Source: Candidatus Phyllobacterium onerii
Lineage (GTDB): Bacteria; Pseudomonadota; Alphaproteobacteria; Rhizobiales; Rhizobiaceae
Direction of reading: 5' to 3'
Assembly: GCF_028331445.1 (NCBI RefSeq)
Contig: NZ_JAQMHX010000005.1
Span: forward strand, 372,001 to 436,000
Length of the DNA stretch: 64,000 nt
Part shown: piece by piece, positions 22,019-33,791 of the stretch
Layout of the letters: each line of letters begins with the position of its first letter
Numbering within the stretch: position 1 is the stretch's first letter
The notes under the pieces: model-generated
Seen by the model: the letters and a program-made list of their open reading frames with translations, nothing else
What the model was told of the DNA's origin: nothing
Databases searched by the model: none
Made by a program: the position numbers and the translations under genes

Positions 22019-22915
22019 ATGACCATTTCATCTCCTCGTACCCCGCGTCCTGTCGACCATCTGGTTCTTCCTACTGCTGACCTTGACTTCGCTCGGGCAC
22101 GTATGGAGCAACTTGGCTTTGTCGTTGCCCCGGTCGGCAAGCATCCATTTGGCACCGAAAATGTTTGCGTTTTCTTTGGCGATGACTGCTTTCTCGAGTT
22201 TTTGGCGGTTGGCCAGCGAGAGACTTGCGAAGAAGAGGCGCGGAACGGCAATGTCTTTGTCGCTCGCGATCAGGCTTGGCGGTTCCGCAATGGCAATGAA
22301 GGCTTCTCTGCTCTGGTAATGGGTACGTACGACGCAATTGGCGATCACAAGGCTTTCATCAAAGCGGGCATTTCCGCCGGCGATATCCTCAATTTCTCGC
22401 GTCCGTTCGTAACGCCGGACGGGAAAGAGGACATCGCGGGATTCCGCTTGGCTTTTGCGGCTGACCTCCGCGCGCCAGACGCTTTCTTCTTCACTTGCGA
22501 GCGGGTGAACACGCCCAAGGTTGATCGCACGTCGCTGCAGACGCACCAGAACGGTGCGGTTGCACTACGCGAAGTCATCCTGTCGGAAGTCAATCCGACG
22601 GATTTCCAGTATCCGCTGCAGGAGATCATGAGCCAGCGCGACGTCAATGCGCATTCATTCGGTATGGATATGCGTGCCGCCAACGCCAACGTGACAGTGT
22701 TGACACCTCAGGGCTTGCGCTCATTCCTCGACATCGAGGCATCGGAAACCGAGCGCGGCTTGCGGCTTCAAGCCTTTGTATTGGCAGTGCGCGACTTCGC
22801 TGCGGTTGAAACTTTGCTGATCAGCAACGATATTCCTTTCGAAAAGCGCGGCTCCCGCCTGATTGTGCACAAGGCACCAGGACAGGGCGCAGCCATCGTA
22901 TTTGAGGCTTCCTGA
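22019..22915 (+). CDS. VOC/glyoxalase-like domain protein
   Basis: 298 residues with a vicinal-oxygen-chelate (Glyoxalase_3-like) region at the N-terminus: [19 protein letters not shown] and the [13 protein letters not shown] strand. A second VOC-like half lies around residues 170-295. Substrate is unknown. Candidate ligands in VOC folds include His13-type and Glu residues, but I cannot assign metal binding with confidence. The gene is one base overlapped with kdsA (TGATG), so it is probably cotranscribed with LPS sugar synthesis. Confidence 0.8.
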   Translation: MTISSPRTPRPVDHLVLPTADLDFARARMEQLGFVVAPVGKHPFGTENVCVFFGDDCFLEFLAVGQRETCEEEARNGNVFVARDQAWRFRNGNEGFSALVMGTYDAIGDHKAFIKAGISAGDILNFSRPFVTPDGKEDIAGFRLAFAADLRAPDAFFFTCERVNTPKVDRTSLQTHQNGAVALREVILSEVNPTDFQYPLQEIMSQRDVNAHSFGMDMRAANANVTVLTPQGLRSFLDIEASETERGLRLQAFVLAVRDFAAVETLLISNDIPFEKRGSRLIVHKAPGQGAAIVFEAS

Positions 22916-23745
22916 TGTCCCTGAATTCTACGGTTTCCGCCGGCAATGTTGCCTTTTCCAACACTGGCCAATTGTCTCTCATCGCGGGGCCTTGCCAGAT
23001 GGAAAGCCGTCAGCACGCATTCGACATGGCCGGAGCGTTGAAGGAACTGACAGGAAAACTCGGGATCGGCCTTGTCTACAAGTCTAGCTTCGACAAAGCG
23101 AACCGCACATCGCTAACCGGGAAGCGTGGATTCGGATTGGAGAACTCGCTGCCGGTATTCGCCGATATCCGTAGTGAGCTGGGTCTGCCGACGCTGACTG
23201 ACGTCCATACGGAAGAGCAATGTATTATCCTTGGCCAAGTGGTCGATGTCCTGCAAATCCCGGCTTTCCTTTGCCGGCAGACCGATCTTCTGGTCGCGGC
23301 TGCCAACACCGGCAAGATCGTCAACATCAAGAAGGGCCAGTTCCTCGCGCCATGGGACATGAAGAATGTCATTGCCAAGGTGACAGAGAGCGGCAATCCA
23401 AACGTGATGGTCACTGAGCGGGGAGCTTCCTTTGGCTACAACACGCTTGTCTCCGACATGCGCTCCCTACCCATCATGGCAGGTTTCGGGGCCCCGGTAA
23501 TTTTCGATGCGACCCATTCGGTGCAGCAGCCGGGCGGGCAGGGTGGCTCAACAGGCGGTCAGCGCGAGTTTGTCGAAACGCTGGCGCGCGCCGCTGTGGC
23601 TGTCGGTGTTGCAGGTGTATTCATCGAAACGCATCAGGATCCGGACAATGCGCCGTCAGATGGCCCGAATATGGTCCCACTCGACCAGATGCCGCGGCTT
23701 CTCGAAAAGCTCCTGGAATTTGACCGGATTGCCAAGAGGGCTTGA
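22915..23745 (+). CDS. kdsA: KDO-8-phosphate synthase
   Basis: Condenses PEP with arabinose-5-phosphate for lipid A inner core. It is 276 residues. Characteristic segments are [10 protein letters not shown] near residue 23, [11 protein letters not shown], and the [16 protein letters not shown] stretch. [15 protein letters not shown] and [17 protein letters not shown] complete the family pattern. Starts at the overlapping TGATG after the VOC gene. Confidence 0.97.
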   Translation: MSLNSTVSAGNVAFSNTGQLSLIAGPCQMESRQHAFDMAGALKELTGKLGIGLVYKSSFDKANRTSLTGKRGFGLENSLPVFADIRSELGLPTLTDVHTEEQCIILGQVVDVLQIPAFLCRQTDLLVAAANTGKIVNIKKGQFLAPWDMKNVIAKVTESGNPNVMVTERGASFGYNTLVSDMRSLPIMAGFGAPVIFDATHSVQQPGGQGGSTGGQREFVETLARAAVAVGVAGVFIETHQDPDNAPSDGPNMVPLDQMPRLLEKLLEFDRIAKRA

Positions 23746-23849
23746 GCCTGCAGCCTAAAAGTTCCTTCGCAGAAAATTAAGTTTTGATGCAACCGCGATG
23801 CGGCCTTGCTCATTATCCTCATAGGCAAAGCAAAAGAGGAGAAGAGCAA

Positions 23850-24209
23850 ATGCCAACCAGCTCAGGACATACGAAAGCTATTCGTGCGTCGCGCGTCATT
23901 GGTACCAATGTGTACAACAGCAGCGGCGACAAGATTGGTGAAATCGAAGATGTCATGCTCGACAAGACCACGGACGGTATCATGTTCGCAGTCGTCGGTT
24001 TTGGTGGCTTCCTTGGAATTGGCGAGAAATATCATGCCGTGCCGTGGAAGCTCCTCGACTTCGATGAAGCGACGGGTGGGTATGTTGTGCCATTCACCAA
24101 GGAACAGCTGGAACAAGCCCCAGCTCATGGCATAACCGAACTGACCGAAAATGATGGTCGTCAGGTCCGTGAGAGGTCGTTCACCTATTACAACGATGTA
24201 GCAGCTTAA
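23850..24209 (+). CDS. PRC-barrel domain protein
   Basis: 119 residues, cytoplasmic, no signal peptide. A single PRC-barrel occupies residues 10-85 (ASRVIGTNVYNSSGDKIGEI, then VPWKLLDFD). PRC-barrels occur in photosynthetic reaction centre H subunits and RNA-processing proteins. Stand-alone copies are common in rhizobia, often stress-inducible, with unknown role. The ATG at 23850 follows GAGGAGAAG. A strong terminator follows. Confidence 0.88.
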   Translation: MPTSSGHTKAIRASRVIGTNVYNSSGDKIGEIEDVMLDKTTDGIMFAVVGFGGFLGIGEKYHAVPWKLLDFDEATGGYVVPFTKEQLEQAPAHGITELTENDGRQVRERSFTYYNDVAA

Positions 24210-24226
24210 CAGGCACAATCTTATGA

Positions 24227-25636
<1,410 letters not shown>

Positions 25637-25658
25637 TAAACTGTCTATCTACGGCAAA

Positions 25659-25690
25659 ATGGCGGGCGTAATGCCCGCCATTTTCATTTT
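25659..25690 (+). terminator. Terminator after eno
   Basis: A perfect 9-bp stem ATGGCGGGC/GCCCGCCAT with a 5-nt loop (GTAAT), then TTTCATTTT. It lies 22 bp after the eno stop. Confidence 0.85.
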
Positions 25691-25788
25691 GTCCTGCGCC
25701 CTTGGTAATCGCCTGTTAAGCAAAACATTGTCTTATGGACTGGTGAAAAATCGGGCGATCGAGTCTGATACCTTGAGTTTGCGGGTCT

Positions 25789-26127
25789 ATGGAAATGTGG
25801 ACAAAACAGCGAAAAAAAACCAAACGGGGGCGGTTGATCGTTCCGTTGCTCTCTACTCTGTTTTTTGCCTATTTTGGTTTTCACGCATATCATGGCGAAT
25901 ATGGACTCTATTCGACTATCAAACTGCAAGAGCAGACCCAGTTGCTGCAGGCGCAACTCGACGCGGTCAAGGCAACGCGTTCCGAGCTTGAACGCCAGGT
26001 TCAACTTATGCATGATGGTACGATCGAGAAGGATATGCTAGACGAACAGGCCCGCAAGGGGTTGAATGTATCTCGGCCGGACGAAGTCACTATCATGCGT
26101 GGCTCCGGCGATTTATCTATTAACTGA
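25789..26127 (+). CDS. ftsB: FtsB/DivIC-family septum formation initiator
   Basis: 112 residues. A basic cytoplasmic N-terminus is followed by one membrane helix (about 16-32, LIVPLLSTLFFAYFGF). A periplasmic leucine-zipper coiled coil follows (about 44-75). This is the architecture of FtsB, which joins FtsL and FtsQ in the divisome. The Brucella/Rhizobium order eno-ftsB-pdhA supports the call. A second Met at residue 3 is an alternative start. Confidence 0.85.
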   Translation: MEMWTKQRKKTKRGRLIVPLLSTLFFAYFGFHAYHGEYGLYSTIKLQEQTQLLQAQLDAVKATRSELERQVQLMHDGTIEKDMLDEQARKGLNVSRPDEVTIMRGSGDLSIN

Positions 26128-26255
26128 ACTCTGGTTAATCGACGTTTTTCCCTGTATTTTGAACATCTTATTTGCATAGCACTTATTCGATTCTGCATAT
26201 TGTAAGTTCCGCCCCTGCTGCTATTCTCGTGCGACCAATTCACAGGGAGTGAGAT

Positions 26256-27287
26256 ATGGCCACGAGGGCGAAAAAAAGCCCTGCGCGTTCTGCGCAGACC
26301 TCCGCTATTAAAGCACCAAAACCGATCCAGTTTACCAAGGAACAAGAATTAGAAGCCTACCGGCACATGCTGCTGATCCGCCGCTTTGAAGAAAAGGCCG
26401 GTCAGCTCTACGGTATGGGTTTCATCGGTGGTTTCTGCCATCTCTACATCGGTCAGGAAGCTGTCGTCACCGGCATGCAAATGTCGCTGAAGGAAGGTGA
26501 TCAGGTTATCACCGGCTATCGCGACCATGGCCACATGTTGGCTTGCGGCATGAGTCCGCGCGGTGTCATGGCGGAGTTGACAGGACGGCGCGGCGGCCTT
26601 TCCAAGGGGAAGGGCGGTTCAATGCACATGTTCTCCAAGGAGAAGCATTTCTACGGCGGTCACGGCATCGTCGGTGCGCAGGTTTCGCTCGGTACCGGTC
26701 TCGCCTTCGCCAACCGCTATCGCGATAACGGCAATGTTTCGCTGGCTTACTTTGGCGATGGTGCTGCCAATCAGGGCCAGGTCTACGAAAGCTTCAACAT
26801 GGCTTCCCTGTGGAAGCTGCCGGTTATCTATATCATCGAGAACAATCGTTACGCGATGGGCACATCGGTTTCGCGCGCTTCGGCCGAGACCGATTTTTCC
26901 AAGCGCGGTATCTCATTCAATATTCCCGGAATTCAAGTCGACGGCATGGACGTGCGTGCGGTCAATGCCGCAGGTGAAGAGGCCGCAGCCTGGGCACGTT
27001 CCGGCAAGGGGCCGATGATTCTTGAAATGCAGACTTACCGGTATCGCGGCCATTCCATGTCGGATCCGGCCAAATACCGTTCCAAGGACGAAGTGCAGAA
27101 AATGCGCTCCGACCATGATCCCATAGAGCAGGTGAAGCACCGGTTGATCGAAAACGGATGGTCCACTGAGGACGACCTGAAGAAGATCGACAAGGACGTT
27201 CGCGATATCGTGGCCGATGCCGCCGATTTCGCCCAGTCCGATCCTGAGCCGGATCCATCCGAGCTTTACACCGACATTCTGCTCTAA
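26256..27287 (+). CDS. pdhA: Pyruvate dehydrogenase E1 alpha subunit
   Basis: Thiamine-diphosphate subunit of the E1 heterotetramer, 343 residues. The ThDP motif is [18 protein letters not shown] (about 165-182) and the phosphorylation-loop-like [14 protein letters not shown] is present. [15 protein letters not shown] is also typical. The first 25 residues are Ala/Lys/Ser-rich. It follows a 128-bp gap, which must carry the pdh promoter; TTGCAT and CATATT 18 bp apart at about 26170 are a possible -35/-10 pair. Confidence 0.97.
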   Translation: MATRAKKSPARSAQTSAIKAPKPIQFTKEQELEAYRHMLLIRRFEEKAGQLYGMGFIGGFCHLYIGQEAVVTGMQMSLKEGDQVITGYRDHGHMLACGMSPRGVMAELTGRRGGLSKGKGGSMHMFSKEKHFYGGHGIVGAQVSLGTGLAFANRYRDNGNVSLAYFGDGAANQGQVYESFNMASLWKLPVIYIIENNRYAMGTSVSRASAETDFSKRGISFNIPGIQVDGMDVRAVNAAGEEAAAWARSGKGPMILEMQTYRYRGHSMSDPAKYRSKDEVQKMRSDHDPIEQVKHRLIENGWSTEDDLKKIDKDVRDIVADAADFAQSDPEPDPSELYTDILL

Positions 27288-27300
27288 GGGAGGCGCTATC

Positions 27301-28689
27301 ATGCCTGTAGAAATTCTGATGCCCGCGCTCTCGCCGACTATGGAAGAGGGCAAACTGTCGAAATGGCTGAAAAAAGAAGGCGACAAGGTCACTTCCGGTG
27401 ATGTGCTCGCTGAGATCGAGACCGACAAGGCGACGATGGAAGTCGAGGCTGTCGATGAAGGAACCCTGGGCAAGATCCTCGTTCCGGAAGGCACCGACAA
27501 CGTAAAAGTCAATGCGGTGATTGCCGTTTTGCTTGGTGAAGGCGAAAGTGCCGATGCCGTAAGCGCGCCCAAGGCGGCGAATGCTGAAGCGCCTGCGGAA
27601 GAAGCGCCGAAACAGGAAGGAGAGGCGGAAAAGCCTGCTGCGTCCGTTCCTGCAGCGCCAAAGGCCGAAGTGGCTGCTGACCCGGATATTCCCGAGGGTA
27701 CCGAGATGGTTTCCACCACTGTCCGCGAAGCGCTGCGCGACGCGATGGCGGAAGAAATGCGTCGCGACCCCAACGTCTTCGTTATGGGTGAGGAAGTTGC
27801 TGAATATCAGGGTGCCTACAAGATCACGCAGGGCTTGCTCGACGAGTTCGGCCCGCGCCGCGTTGTAGATACGCCAATCACAGAACACGGCTTTGCCGGT
27901 GTTGGTGTAGGTGCCGCGATGACGGGTCTGCGTCCGATCGTCGAGTTCATGACTTTCAACTTCGCCATGCAGGCAATTGACCAGATCATCAATTCCGCGG
28001 CCAAGACACTTTATATGTCTGGCGGCCAGATGGGCGCACCAATGGTGTTCCGTGGTCCAAGCGGCGCTGCCGCCCGTGTCGCTGCCCAGCACTCGCAATG
28101 TTACGCCGCCTGGTACAGCCATATTCCGGGTCTGAAGGTCGTGATGCCTTATTCGGCTGCCGATGCGAAGGGCCTGCTCAAGGCCGCCATCCGCGATCCA
28201 AATCCGGTGATCTTCCTCGAAAATGAAATACTGTACGGTCACTCGTTCGATGTGCCGAAGCTCGACGATTTTGTTCTCCCGATCGGCAAGGCCCGTATTC
28301 ACAAGAAGGGCAAGGACGTAACGCTCGTCTCCTTCGGCATCGGCATGAATTACACGGTAAAGGCGGAAGCCGAGCTTGCGAAGATGGGTATCGACGCGGA
28401 AATCATCGATTTGCGGACGATCCGGCCGATGGACATTCCAACAGTCATTGAATCGGTGAAGAAGACGGGACGTTGCGTCACGATTGAAGAGGGTTACCCG
28501 CAGTCTTCGGTTGGCACGGAAATCGCAACCCGCGTCATGCAGCAGGCCTTCGATTATCTCGATGCACCTATCCTGACAATCGCCGGCAAGGATGTGCCGA
28601 TGCCTTATGCGGCAAACCTTGAAAAGCTGGCTTTGCCCAATGTTCAGGAAATCATCGACGCCGTCAAAGCTGTGACCTACACCGCCTAA
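27301..28689 (+). CDS. pdhB: Pyruvate dehydrogenase E1 beta subunit with N-terminal lipoyl domain
   Basis: 462 residues. Residues 1-80 form a lipoyl domain with the acceptor Lys in [11 protein letters not shown]. An Ala/Pro/Glu-rich linker follows to about 135. Then comes the transketolase pyrimidine-binding and C-terminal region ([28 protein letters not shown]). A lipoyl domain on E1 beta is typical of alphaproteobacteria and is duplicated in E2. The ATG at 27301 follows AGGGAGG. Confidence 0.97.
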   Translation: MPVEILMPALSPTMEEGKLSKWLKKEGDKVTSGDVLAEIETDKATMEVEAVDEGTLGKILVPEGTDNVKVNAVIAVLLGEGESADAVSAPKAANAEAPAEEAPKQEGEAEKPAASVPAAPKAEVAADPDIPEGTEMVSTTVREALRDAMAEEMRRDPNVFVMGEEVAEYQGAYKITQGLLDEFGPRRVVDTPITEHGFAGVGVGAAMTGLRPIVEFMTFNFAMQAIDQIINSAAKTLYMSGGQMGAPMVFRGPSGAAARVAAQHSQCYAAWYSHIPGLKVVMPYSAADAKGLLKAAIRDPNPVIFLENEILYGHSFDVPKLDDFVLPIGKARIHKKGKDVTLVSFGIGMNYTVKAEAELAKMGIDAEIIDLRTIRPMDIPTVIESVKKTGRCVTIEEGYPQSSVGTEIATRVMQQAFDYLDAPILTIAGKDVPMPYAANLEKLALPNVQEIIDAVKAVTYTA

Positions 28690-28704
28690 GGGGAGGAACT
28701 CGAT

Positions 28705-30066
28705 ATGCCGATAAATATCACCATGCCGGCGCTTTCTCCTACGATGGAAGAAGGCAATCTTGCCAAATGGCTGGTCAAGGAAGGCGATAAGGTCACGTCC
28801 GGTGATGTCATCGCCGAAATCGAGACCGACAAGGCGACGATGGAAGTGGAAGCGGTTGACGAAGGAACTGTGGCCAAGATAGTTGTTCCTGCCGGTACTG
28901 AAGGCGTCAAGGTTAACGCGCTGATCGCCATTCTGGCGGGCGAGGGCGAGGACGTCGCGGCAGCTGCCAAAGGCGGCGGCGACGCAGCGGCGCCAGCCAA
29001 AGCGGAAGCACCGAAAAAAGACGAGAAGGCTGCAGCTGCACCTGAAGCCGCGAAGGCTGAAGCACCGCAGGTGGCCGCTGCACCGGCGCCGGCGGCAGCT
29101 TCCGCACCTGCGAAGACTGGCGATCGTCCATTTTCGTCGCCGCTTGCACGGCGGATTGCCAAGGATGCAGGTATCGATCTTACCGCTGTGACAGGTTCGG
29201 GCCCGCATGGCCGCGTGATCAAGAAGGACGTCGAGGCGGCGATTTCCGGTGGTAGCGCCAAGGCTCCTGCTGCGGGAGCCGCCCCATCCCCCGCAGCGCC
29301 GGCGGCACCGAAGCCGATGTCTGACGATGCAGTGCTCAAGTTGTTCGAGCAAGGCTCTTACGAGCTCGTACCGCATGACGGCATGCGCAAAACCATCGCC
29401 AAGCGTCTGCTCGAAGCCAAGTCGACTGTTCCGCATTTCTATCTGACGGTGGATTGTGAGCTCGATGCGCTTTTGGCTCTTCGCGCGCAGATCAACGCCG
29501 CTTCACCAATGCGCAAAACGGAAAAGGGCGATGTTCCAGTCTACAAGCTCTCCGTCAACGACATGATCATCAAGGCGATGGCGTTGGCGCTGCGCGATGT
29601 TCCTGAGGCGAATGTCTCCTGGACGGAAGCTAACATGGTCAAGCACAAGCATTCGGATGTTGGCGTCGCTGTCTCCATTCCCGGAGGCCTGATCACGCCG
29701 ATCATTCGCAAGGCTGAAGAAAAGACGCTTTCCGCCATTTCAAATGAGATGAAGGACCTTGCCAAGCGCGCTCGCGACCGCAAGCTCAAGCCCGAGGAAT
29801 ATCAGGGCGGAACGACAGCCGTCTCTAACCTTGGCATGTTTGGCGTCAAGGACTTTGCGGCCATCATCAACCCACCGCACGCAACCATTCTTGCCATCGG
29901 CGCCGGCGAGGAGCGGGCGGTAGTCAAGAAGGGCGAGATCAAAGTTGCAACCGTTATGTCCGTAACGCTTTCGACCGATCACCGTGCTGTTGACGGCGCC
30001 TTGGGTGCAGAACTTGCTCAGGCCTTCAAGCGCCACATTGAAAACCCGATGGGCATGCTGGTTTGA
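28705..30066 (+). CDS. pdhC: Pyruvate dehydrogenase E2, dihydrolipoamide acetyltransferase
   Basis: 453 residues. One lipoyl domain (1-78, [11 protein letters not shown]) is followed by an Ala/Pro linker. The peripheral subunit-binding domain is at about 135-170 ([16 protein letters not shown]). The catalytic domain ends with [17 protein letters not shown], containing the HxxxD motif. It forms the core of the complex. It follows pdhB by 15 bp. Confidence 0.97.
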   Translation: MPINITMPALSPTMEEGNLAKWLVKEGDKVTSGDVIAEIETDKATMEVEAVDEGTVAKIVVPAGTEGVKVNALIAILAGEGEDVAAAAKGGGDAAAPAKAEAPKKDEKAAAAPEAAKAEAPQVAAAPAPAAASAPAKTGDRPFSSPLARRIAKDAGIDLTAVTGSGPHGRVIKKDVEAAISGGSAKAPAAGAAPSPAAPAAPKPMSDDAVLKLFEQGSYELVPHDGMRKTIAKRLLEAKSTVPHFYLTVDCELDALLALRAQINAASPMRKTEKGDVPVYKLSVNDMIIKAMALALRDVPEANVSWTEANMVKHKHSDVGVAVSIPGGLITPIIRKAEEKTLSAISNEMKDLAKRARDRKLKPEEYQGGTTAVSNLGMFGVKDFAAIINPPHATILAIGAGEERAVVKKGEIKVATVMSVTLSTDHRAVDGALGAELAQAFKRHIENPMGMLV

Positions 30067-30074
30067 GGGGTACC

Positions 30075-30713
30075 ATGAAAACGGTCCTTTGCTATGGCGA
30101 CTCGCTGACCTGGGGATACGTTCCCGATGGATCGGGTCGCCATGCGCTCAAGGATCGCTGGCCGGAGGTCCTTCAAACTGAACTCGGGAACAGAGTTCAC
30201 GTCGTTACCGATGGTTTGAATGGCCGCACGACGGCTTTTGACGACCATTTGTCCGGTTTCGAGCGCAACGGCGCCAAGACGCTGACCACAGTACTCGGCG
30301 CGCATTTTCCGCTCGATCTCGTGATTATCATGCTCGGTAGCAATGACATGAAGAATTTCATTTGCGGCAACGCACAAGGCACCAAACGCGGCATGCAACG
30401 TTTGATCGAGATCGTTCGCACGGCGCCGTATCAAATGAACGCAAAGCCGCCGAAAATCTTGATCATGTCGCCTCCGGCCCTAACGGCGATTGACGAACTG
30501 GACTTCCAACGGACTTTCGAACAGGGCATCGAACAGTCACGCCTGCTCGCTGTCTTTTACAAGAATGCCGCTGAACTTGCCGATTGTGCGTTTTTCGATG
30601 CAGGCTCGGTCGCCAGAACATCGCCATTAGATGGCGTACATCTTGATGCAGAGAATACACGGGCAATCGGTAAAGCCATTGTACCCATCGTTCGAGATAT
30701 ACTCGAGCTTTAA
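30075..30713 (+). CDS. SGNH/GDSL-family esterase
   Basis: 212 residues of the SGNH hydrolase superfamily, arylesterase-like. Block I is CYGDSLTWGY with the nucleophilic Ser, block III is MLGSNDMK with the oxyanion Asn, and block V is DGVHLDAENT with the Asp-His pair. No signal peptide is seen, so it is probably cytoplasmic. It lies between pdhC and lpdA, 8 bp after pdhC and 17 bp before lpdA, and so is likely cotranscribed with the complex. Its substrate is unknown. Confidence 0.88.
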   Translation: MKTVLCYGDSLTWGYVPDGSGRHALKDRWPEVLQTELGNRVHVVTDGLNGRTTAFDDHLSGFERNGAKTLTTVLGAHFPLDLVIIMLGSNDMKNFICGNAQGTKRGMQRLIEIVRTAPYQMNAKPPKILIMSPPALTAIDELDFQRTFEQGIEQSRLLAVFYKNAAELADCAFFDAGSVARTSPLDGVHLDAENTRAIGKAIVPIVRDILEL

Positions 30714-30730
30714 GCAGGAGGACCAAGGTC

Positions 30731-32176
30731 TTGGCCAATAATTACGACGTGATCATCATTGGTTCGGGCCCGGGCGGCTACGTTACCGCCATTCGCTCCG
30801 CACAGCTCGGTTTCAAGACCGCAATCGTCGAGCGTGAACATCTTGGCGGCATCTGCCTGAACTGGGGTTGTATCCCGACCAAGGCCCTTTTGCGTTCGGC
30901 AGAGATTTTTCATTATGGCCAGCATGCCAAGGATTACGGCTTGACCATCGAGGGAAAGATTTCCGCCGATGTCAAAGCTGTCGTTCAGCGGTCACGCGGT
31001 GTTTCGGGTCGACTCAATGCCGGCGTGGGATTCCTGATGAAGAAGAACAAGGTTGATGTGATCTGGGGAGAGGCCAAGCTTTCAAAGCCAGGCGAGATCG
31101 TTGTCTCGAAGACCTCGAAAAAGCCGATGGAGCCACAGCCGCCACTCCCAAAGAATACGTTGGGAGAAGGTACTTACTCGGCTAATCATATTATTCTCGC
31201 CACTGGCGCTCGCCCGCGCGCACTGCCGGGCATTGAGCCAGACGGAAAGCTGATCTGGACCTATTTTGAAGCAATGGTGCCGCCGGAGATGCCGAAATCA
31301 CTCGTGGTCATGGGATCTGGTGCGATCGGGATCGAATTCGCGTCGTTCTACCGCTCCATGGGCGCAGAGGTGACTGTCGTGGAACTCCTGTCAAACGTTA
31401 TGCCTGTAGAGGATGCCGAAATCTCCGGGATCGCTCGCAAGCAGTTCGAAAAGCAGGGTATGAAGATCATTACCGACGCCAAGGTGACGAAGGTCGATAA
31501 AGCCGCGAATTCAATTACCGCGCATGTCGAGACCAAGGACGGCAAAATAGAGAAGATCACTGCGGACCGACTGATTTCGGCGGTTGGTGTTCAGGGAAAT
31601 ATCGAAAATCTCGGGCTCGAGGCTTTGGGCGTAAAGACCGATCGTGGTTGCATCGTCATCGACGGTTATGGCAAGACCAACGTGCCCGGCGTTTATGCTA
31701 TTGGCGACGTTGCCGGCCCACCGATGCTGGCGCACAAGGCGGAGCATGAAGGTGTGATCTGTATCGAGAAGATTGCAAACTTCCCCGGCGTTCATCCTAT
31801 TGAAAAGGACAAGATTCCTGGCTGTACCTATTGCCAGCCACAGGTTGCGTCCGTTGGCCTCACTGAAGCGAAGGCCAAGGAAAATGGCCGCGAGGTTCGC
31901 GTTGGGCGTTTCCCGTTTGCGGCAAACGGGAAGGCGATTGCGCTTGGCGAAGATCAGGGTCTGGTGAAGACGATCTTCGATAAGAAGACAGGCCAGCTGA
32001 TCGGCGCTCACATGGTCGGTGCGGAAGTCACAGAACTTATCCAGGGCTTCGTCGTCGCCATGAACCTCGAAACGACCGAAGAGGAATTAATGCACACTGT
32101 CTTCCCGCACCCGACTTTGTCGGAAATGATGAAGGAAAGCGTGCTGGATGCCTATGGCCGTGTGTTAAACGCGTAA
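30731..32176 (+). CDS. lpdA: Dihydrolipoamide dehydrogenase (E3)
   Basis: Reoxidises E2 lipoamide using FAD and NAD. It is 481 residues. FAD motif IIGSGPGGYV, redox-active disulfide GGICLNWGCIPTKALL, NAD motif VVMGSGAIGIEFASF and C-terminal base in HTVFPHPTLSEMM are all present. It uses a TTG start: the TTG at 30731 lies 8 bp after AGGAGG, and no ATG in frame lies near it. An insertion of about 20 residues near position 135 (KKPMEPQPPLPKN) is typical of this E3 subtype. Confidence 0.97.
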   Translation: MANNYDVIIIGSGPGGYVTAIRSAQLGFKTAIVEREHLGGICLNWGCIPTKALLRSAEIFHYGQHAKDYGLTIEGKISADVKAVVQRSRGVSGRLNAGVGFLMKKNKVDVIWGEAKLSKPGEIVVSKTSKKPMEPQPPLPKNTLGEGTYSANHIILATGARPRALPGIEPDGKLIWTYFEAMVPPEMPKSLVVMGSGAIGIEFASFYRSMGAEVTVVELLSNVMPVEDAEISGIARKQFEKQGMKIITDAKVTKVDKAANSITAHVETKDGKIEKITADRLISAVGVQGNIENLGLEALGVKTDRGCIVIDGYGKTNVPGVYAIGDVAGPPMLAHKAEHEGVICIEKIANFPGVHPIEKDKIPGCTYCQPQVASVGLTEAKAKENGREVRVGRFPFAANGKAIALGEDQGLVKTIFDKKTGQLIGAHMVGAEVTELIQGFVVAMNLETTEEELMHTVFPHPTLSEMMKESVLDAYGRVLNA

Positions 32177-32197
32177 GCAACGAAGGGAATTTGGCTT

Positions 32198-32461
32198 TTG
32201 GTCACCATCAAGGATAGCAGACCCTGGATCAACCTTTCATGGGCGATCCTCAAATGGTCGACCTTGATCGGCCTTGGGCTCGGGTTTGTGCCGTCCGCCT
32301 TGAGTCTGGTTTCAGGCAACACCATATCCATCAATGGAACGGCAATCGGCGGTTGGCTTGGTGTCTGGATTGTTACCTTTGCTTGCGGGTTGGGTGGTTT
32401 TCTTTTCGGTGCTATATGGGCTTTGGTGTTGCGCGCCATTGCCATTGCATCAGGGCGCTAA
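32198..32461 (+). CDS. Small two-helix membrane protein
   Basis: 87 residues with hydrophobic segments at about 18-38 and 50-80 and little else. No family recognised. A TTG start at 32198 lies about 10 bp after GAAGGG; there is no ATG at the beginning of the frame. It lies 21 bp after lpdA and before the GlsB-like gene on the same strand. Confidence 0.6.
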   Translation: MVTIKDSRPWINLSWAILKWSTLIGLGLGFVPSALSLVSGNTISINGTAIGGWLGVWIVTFACGLGGFLFGAIWALVLRAIAIASGR

Positions 32462-32533
32462 AGCAATTGCAGCAAAAGTGTGAAGCGGTTTTGCGTCCGC
32501 GATTGCGGCAAACAAGGGTGGGGAGAGAAGCAT

Positions 32534-32812
32534 ATGGATCAGCCAGTTGGTATCATGGGCATGCCCGGTGTCGGTTTCTTTGGAATGCTGCTTATCGGCT
32601 TCCTCGCCGGCTATATCGCGGAAAAGGCAACGAACCGTAATCATGGACTTTTGACCAATATCCTTGTCGGTATTGCCGGTTCTTTCGTTGGCGGCACGCT
32701 GGCAGGTCTGCTGGATTTCAATTTCTACGGCTTTTTTGGAAACCTGATCGTTGCGACACTTGGCGCAATTCTCATCCTGTGGGTCTTCGGCAAAGCCAGA
32801 CCCGCAAGCTAG
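32534..32812 (+). CDS. GlsB/YeaQ/YmgE-family membrane protein
   Basis: 92 residues with three hydrophobic segments and small-residue helices ([47 protein letters not shown]). This is the transglycosylase-associated (GlsB/YeaQ/YmgE) pattern. The function is unclear, often stress-induced. The ATG at 32534 follows GGGAGAGAAG. It is 10 bp upstream of lipA. Confidence 0.83.
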   Translation: MDQPVGIMGMPGVGFFGMLLIGFLAGYIAEKATNRNHGLLTNILVGIAGSFVGGTLAGLLDFNFYGFFGNLIVATLGAILILWVFGKARPAS

Positions 32813-32822
32813 GACTTTTATA

Positions 32823-33788
32823 ATGGTAACGGTACTCGACACGATCGATCAAAAGCGGCGCCTGCGTCACCCGGAAAAGGCGCACCGCCCGGATTCGGAG
32901 ATTCTGAAGAAACCAGACTGGATCAGAGTCAAGGCGCCCGTGTCGAAAGGCTATTCGGAAACGCGTGATATTGTGCGCTCGCACAATCTCGTCACGGTGT
33001 GCGAAGAGGCAGGCTGCCCCAATATCGGCGAGTGCTGGGACAAGAAACACGCAACATTCATGATCATGGGCGAAATTTGCACACGTGCCTGTGCGTTCTG
33101 CAACGTCGCGACTGGTCTGCCAACCGCGCTTGATCCAAACGAGCCCGAGAATGTGGGTAAGGCCGTCTTGAAGATGGGCTTGCAGCATGTGGTTATCACC
33201 TCGGTCGATCGTGACGATCTTGCCGATGGTGGCGCTCAGCATTTTGCCGATGTGATCCATGCCATCCGCCGTATTTCGCCCGGCACGACCATCGAGATTC
33301 TAACACCGGATTTCCTGCGCAAGGAAGGCGCTTTGGAAATTGTCGTGGCAGCCCGTCCTGATGTCTTCAACCACAACCTTGAGACCGTTCCGTCCAATTA
33401 TCTCAAAGTTCGTCCGGGCGCGCGGTACTTCCACTCGATCCGCCTGTTGCAGCGGGTGAAGGAACTCGATCCGACGATCTTTACAAAATCCGGCATCATG
33501 GTGGGTCTTGGCGAAGAGCGTAACGAAGTGCTGCAGCTGATGGATGATCTGCGCTCGGCGGATGTGGATTTTATGACGATCGGCCAGTATCTGCAGCCAA
33601 CGCGCAAGCATCACGCCGTGCTGAACTATGTAACGCCGGACGAATTCAAATCCTATGCAACGATTGCCAAAACCAAGGGCTTCCTGGTGGTTGCGTCGAG
33701 CCCATTGACACGTTCATCGCATCATGCCGGTGAAGATTTTGCCAGGCTGAAGGCTGCACGCGAGGCGCTGCACGCAAACCGCGCGTGA
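32823..33788 (+). CDS. lipA: Lipoyl synthase
   Basis: Radical SAM enzyme inserting sulfur into octanoyl groups on E2 and other lipoyl domains, 321 residues. The SAM cluster motif is [10 protein letters not shown] and the auxiliary cluster cysteines are in [21 protein letters not shown] and [13 protein letters not shown] are also typical. Its position beside pdh and lpdA fits its role in maturing the E2 and E1-beta lipoyl domains. Starts at the ATG at 32823; the open frame begins earlier, inside the GlsB-like gene. Confidence 0.97.
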   Translation: MVTVLDTIDQKRRLRHPEKAHRPDSEILKKPDWIRVKAPVSKGYSETRDIVRSHNLVTVCEEAGCPNIGECWDKKHATFMIMGEICTRACAFCNVATGLPTALDPNEPENVGKAVLKMGLQHVVITSVDRDDLADGGAQHFADVIHAIRRISPGTTIEILTPDFLRKEGALEIVVAARPDVFNHNLETVPSNYLKVRPGARYFHSIRLLQRVKELDPTIFTKSGIMVGLGEERNEVLQLMDDLRSADVDFMTIGQYLQPTRKHHAVLNYVTPDEFKSYATIAKTKGFLVVASSPLTRSSHHAGEDFARLKAAREALHANRA

Positions 33789-33791
33789 CCG

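Noticed and set aside
26962-29436. An 824-codon open frame on the minus strand
   Set aside because: It is antisense to pdhA, pdhB and pdhC, whose protein motifs are unmistakable. The antisense frame is an artefact of codon bias and gives a His/Arg/Leu-rich product without known motifs.
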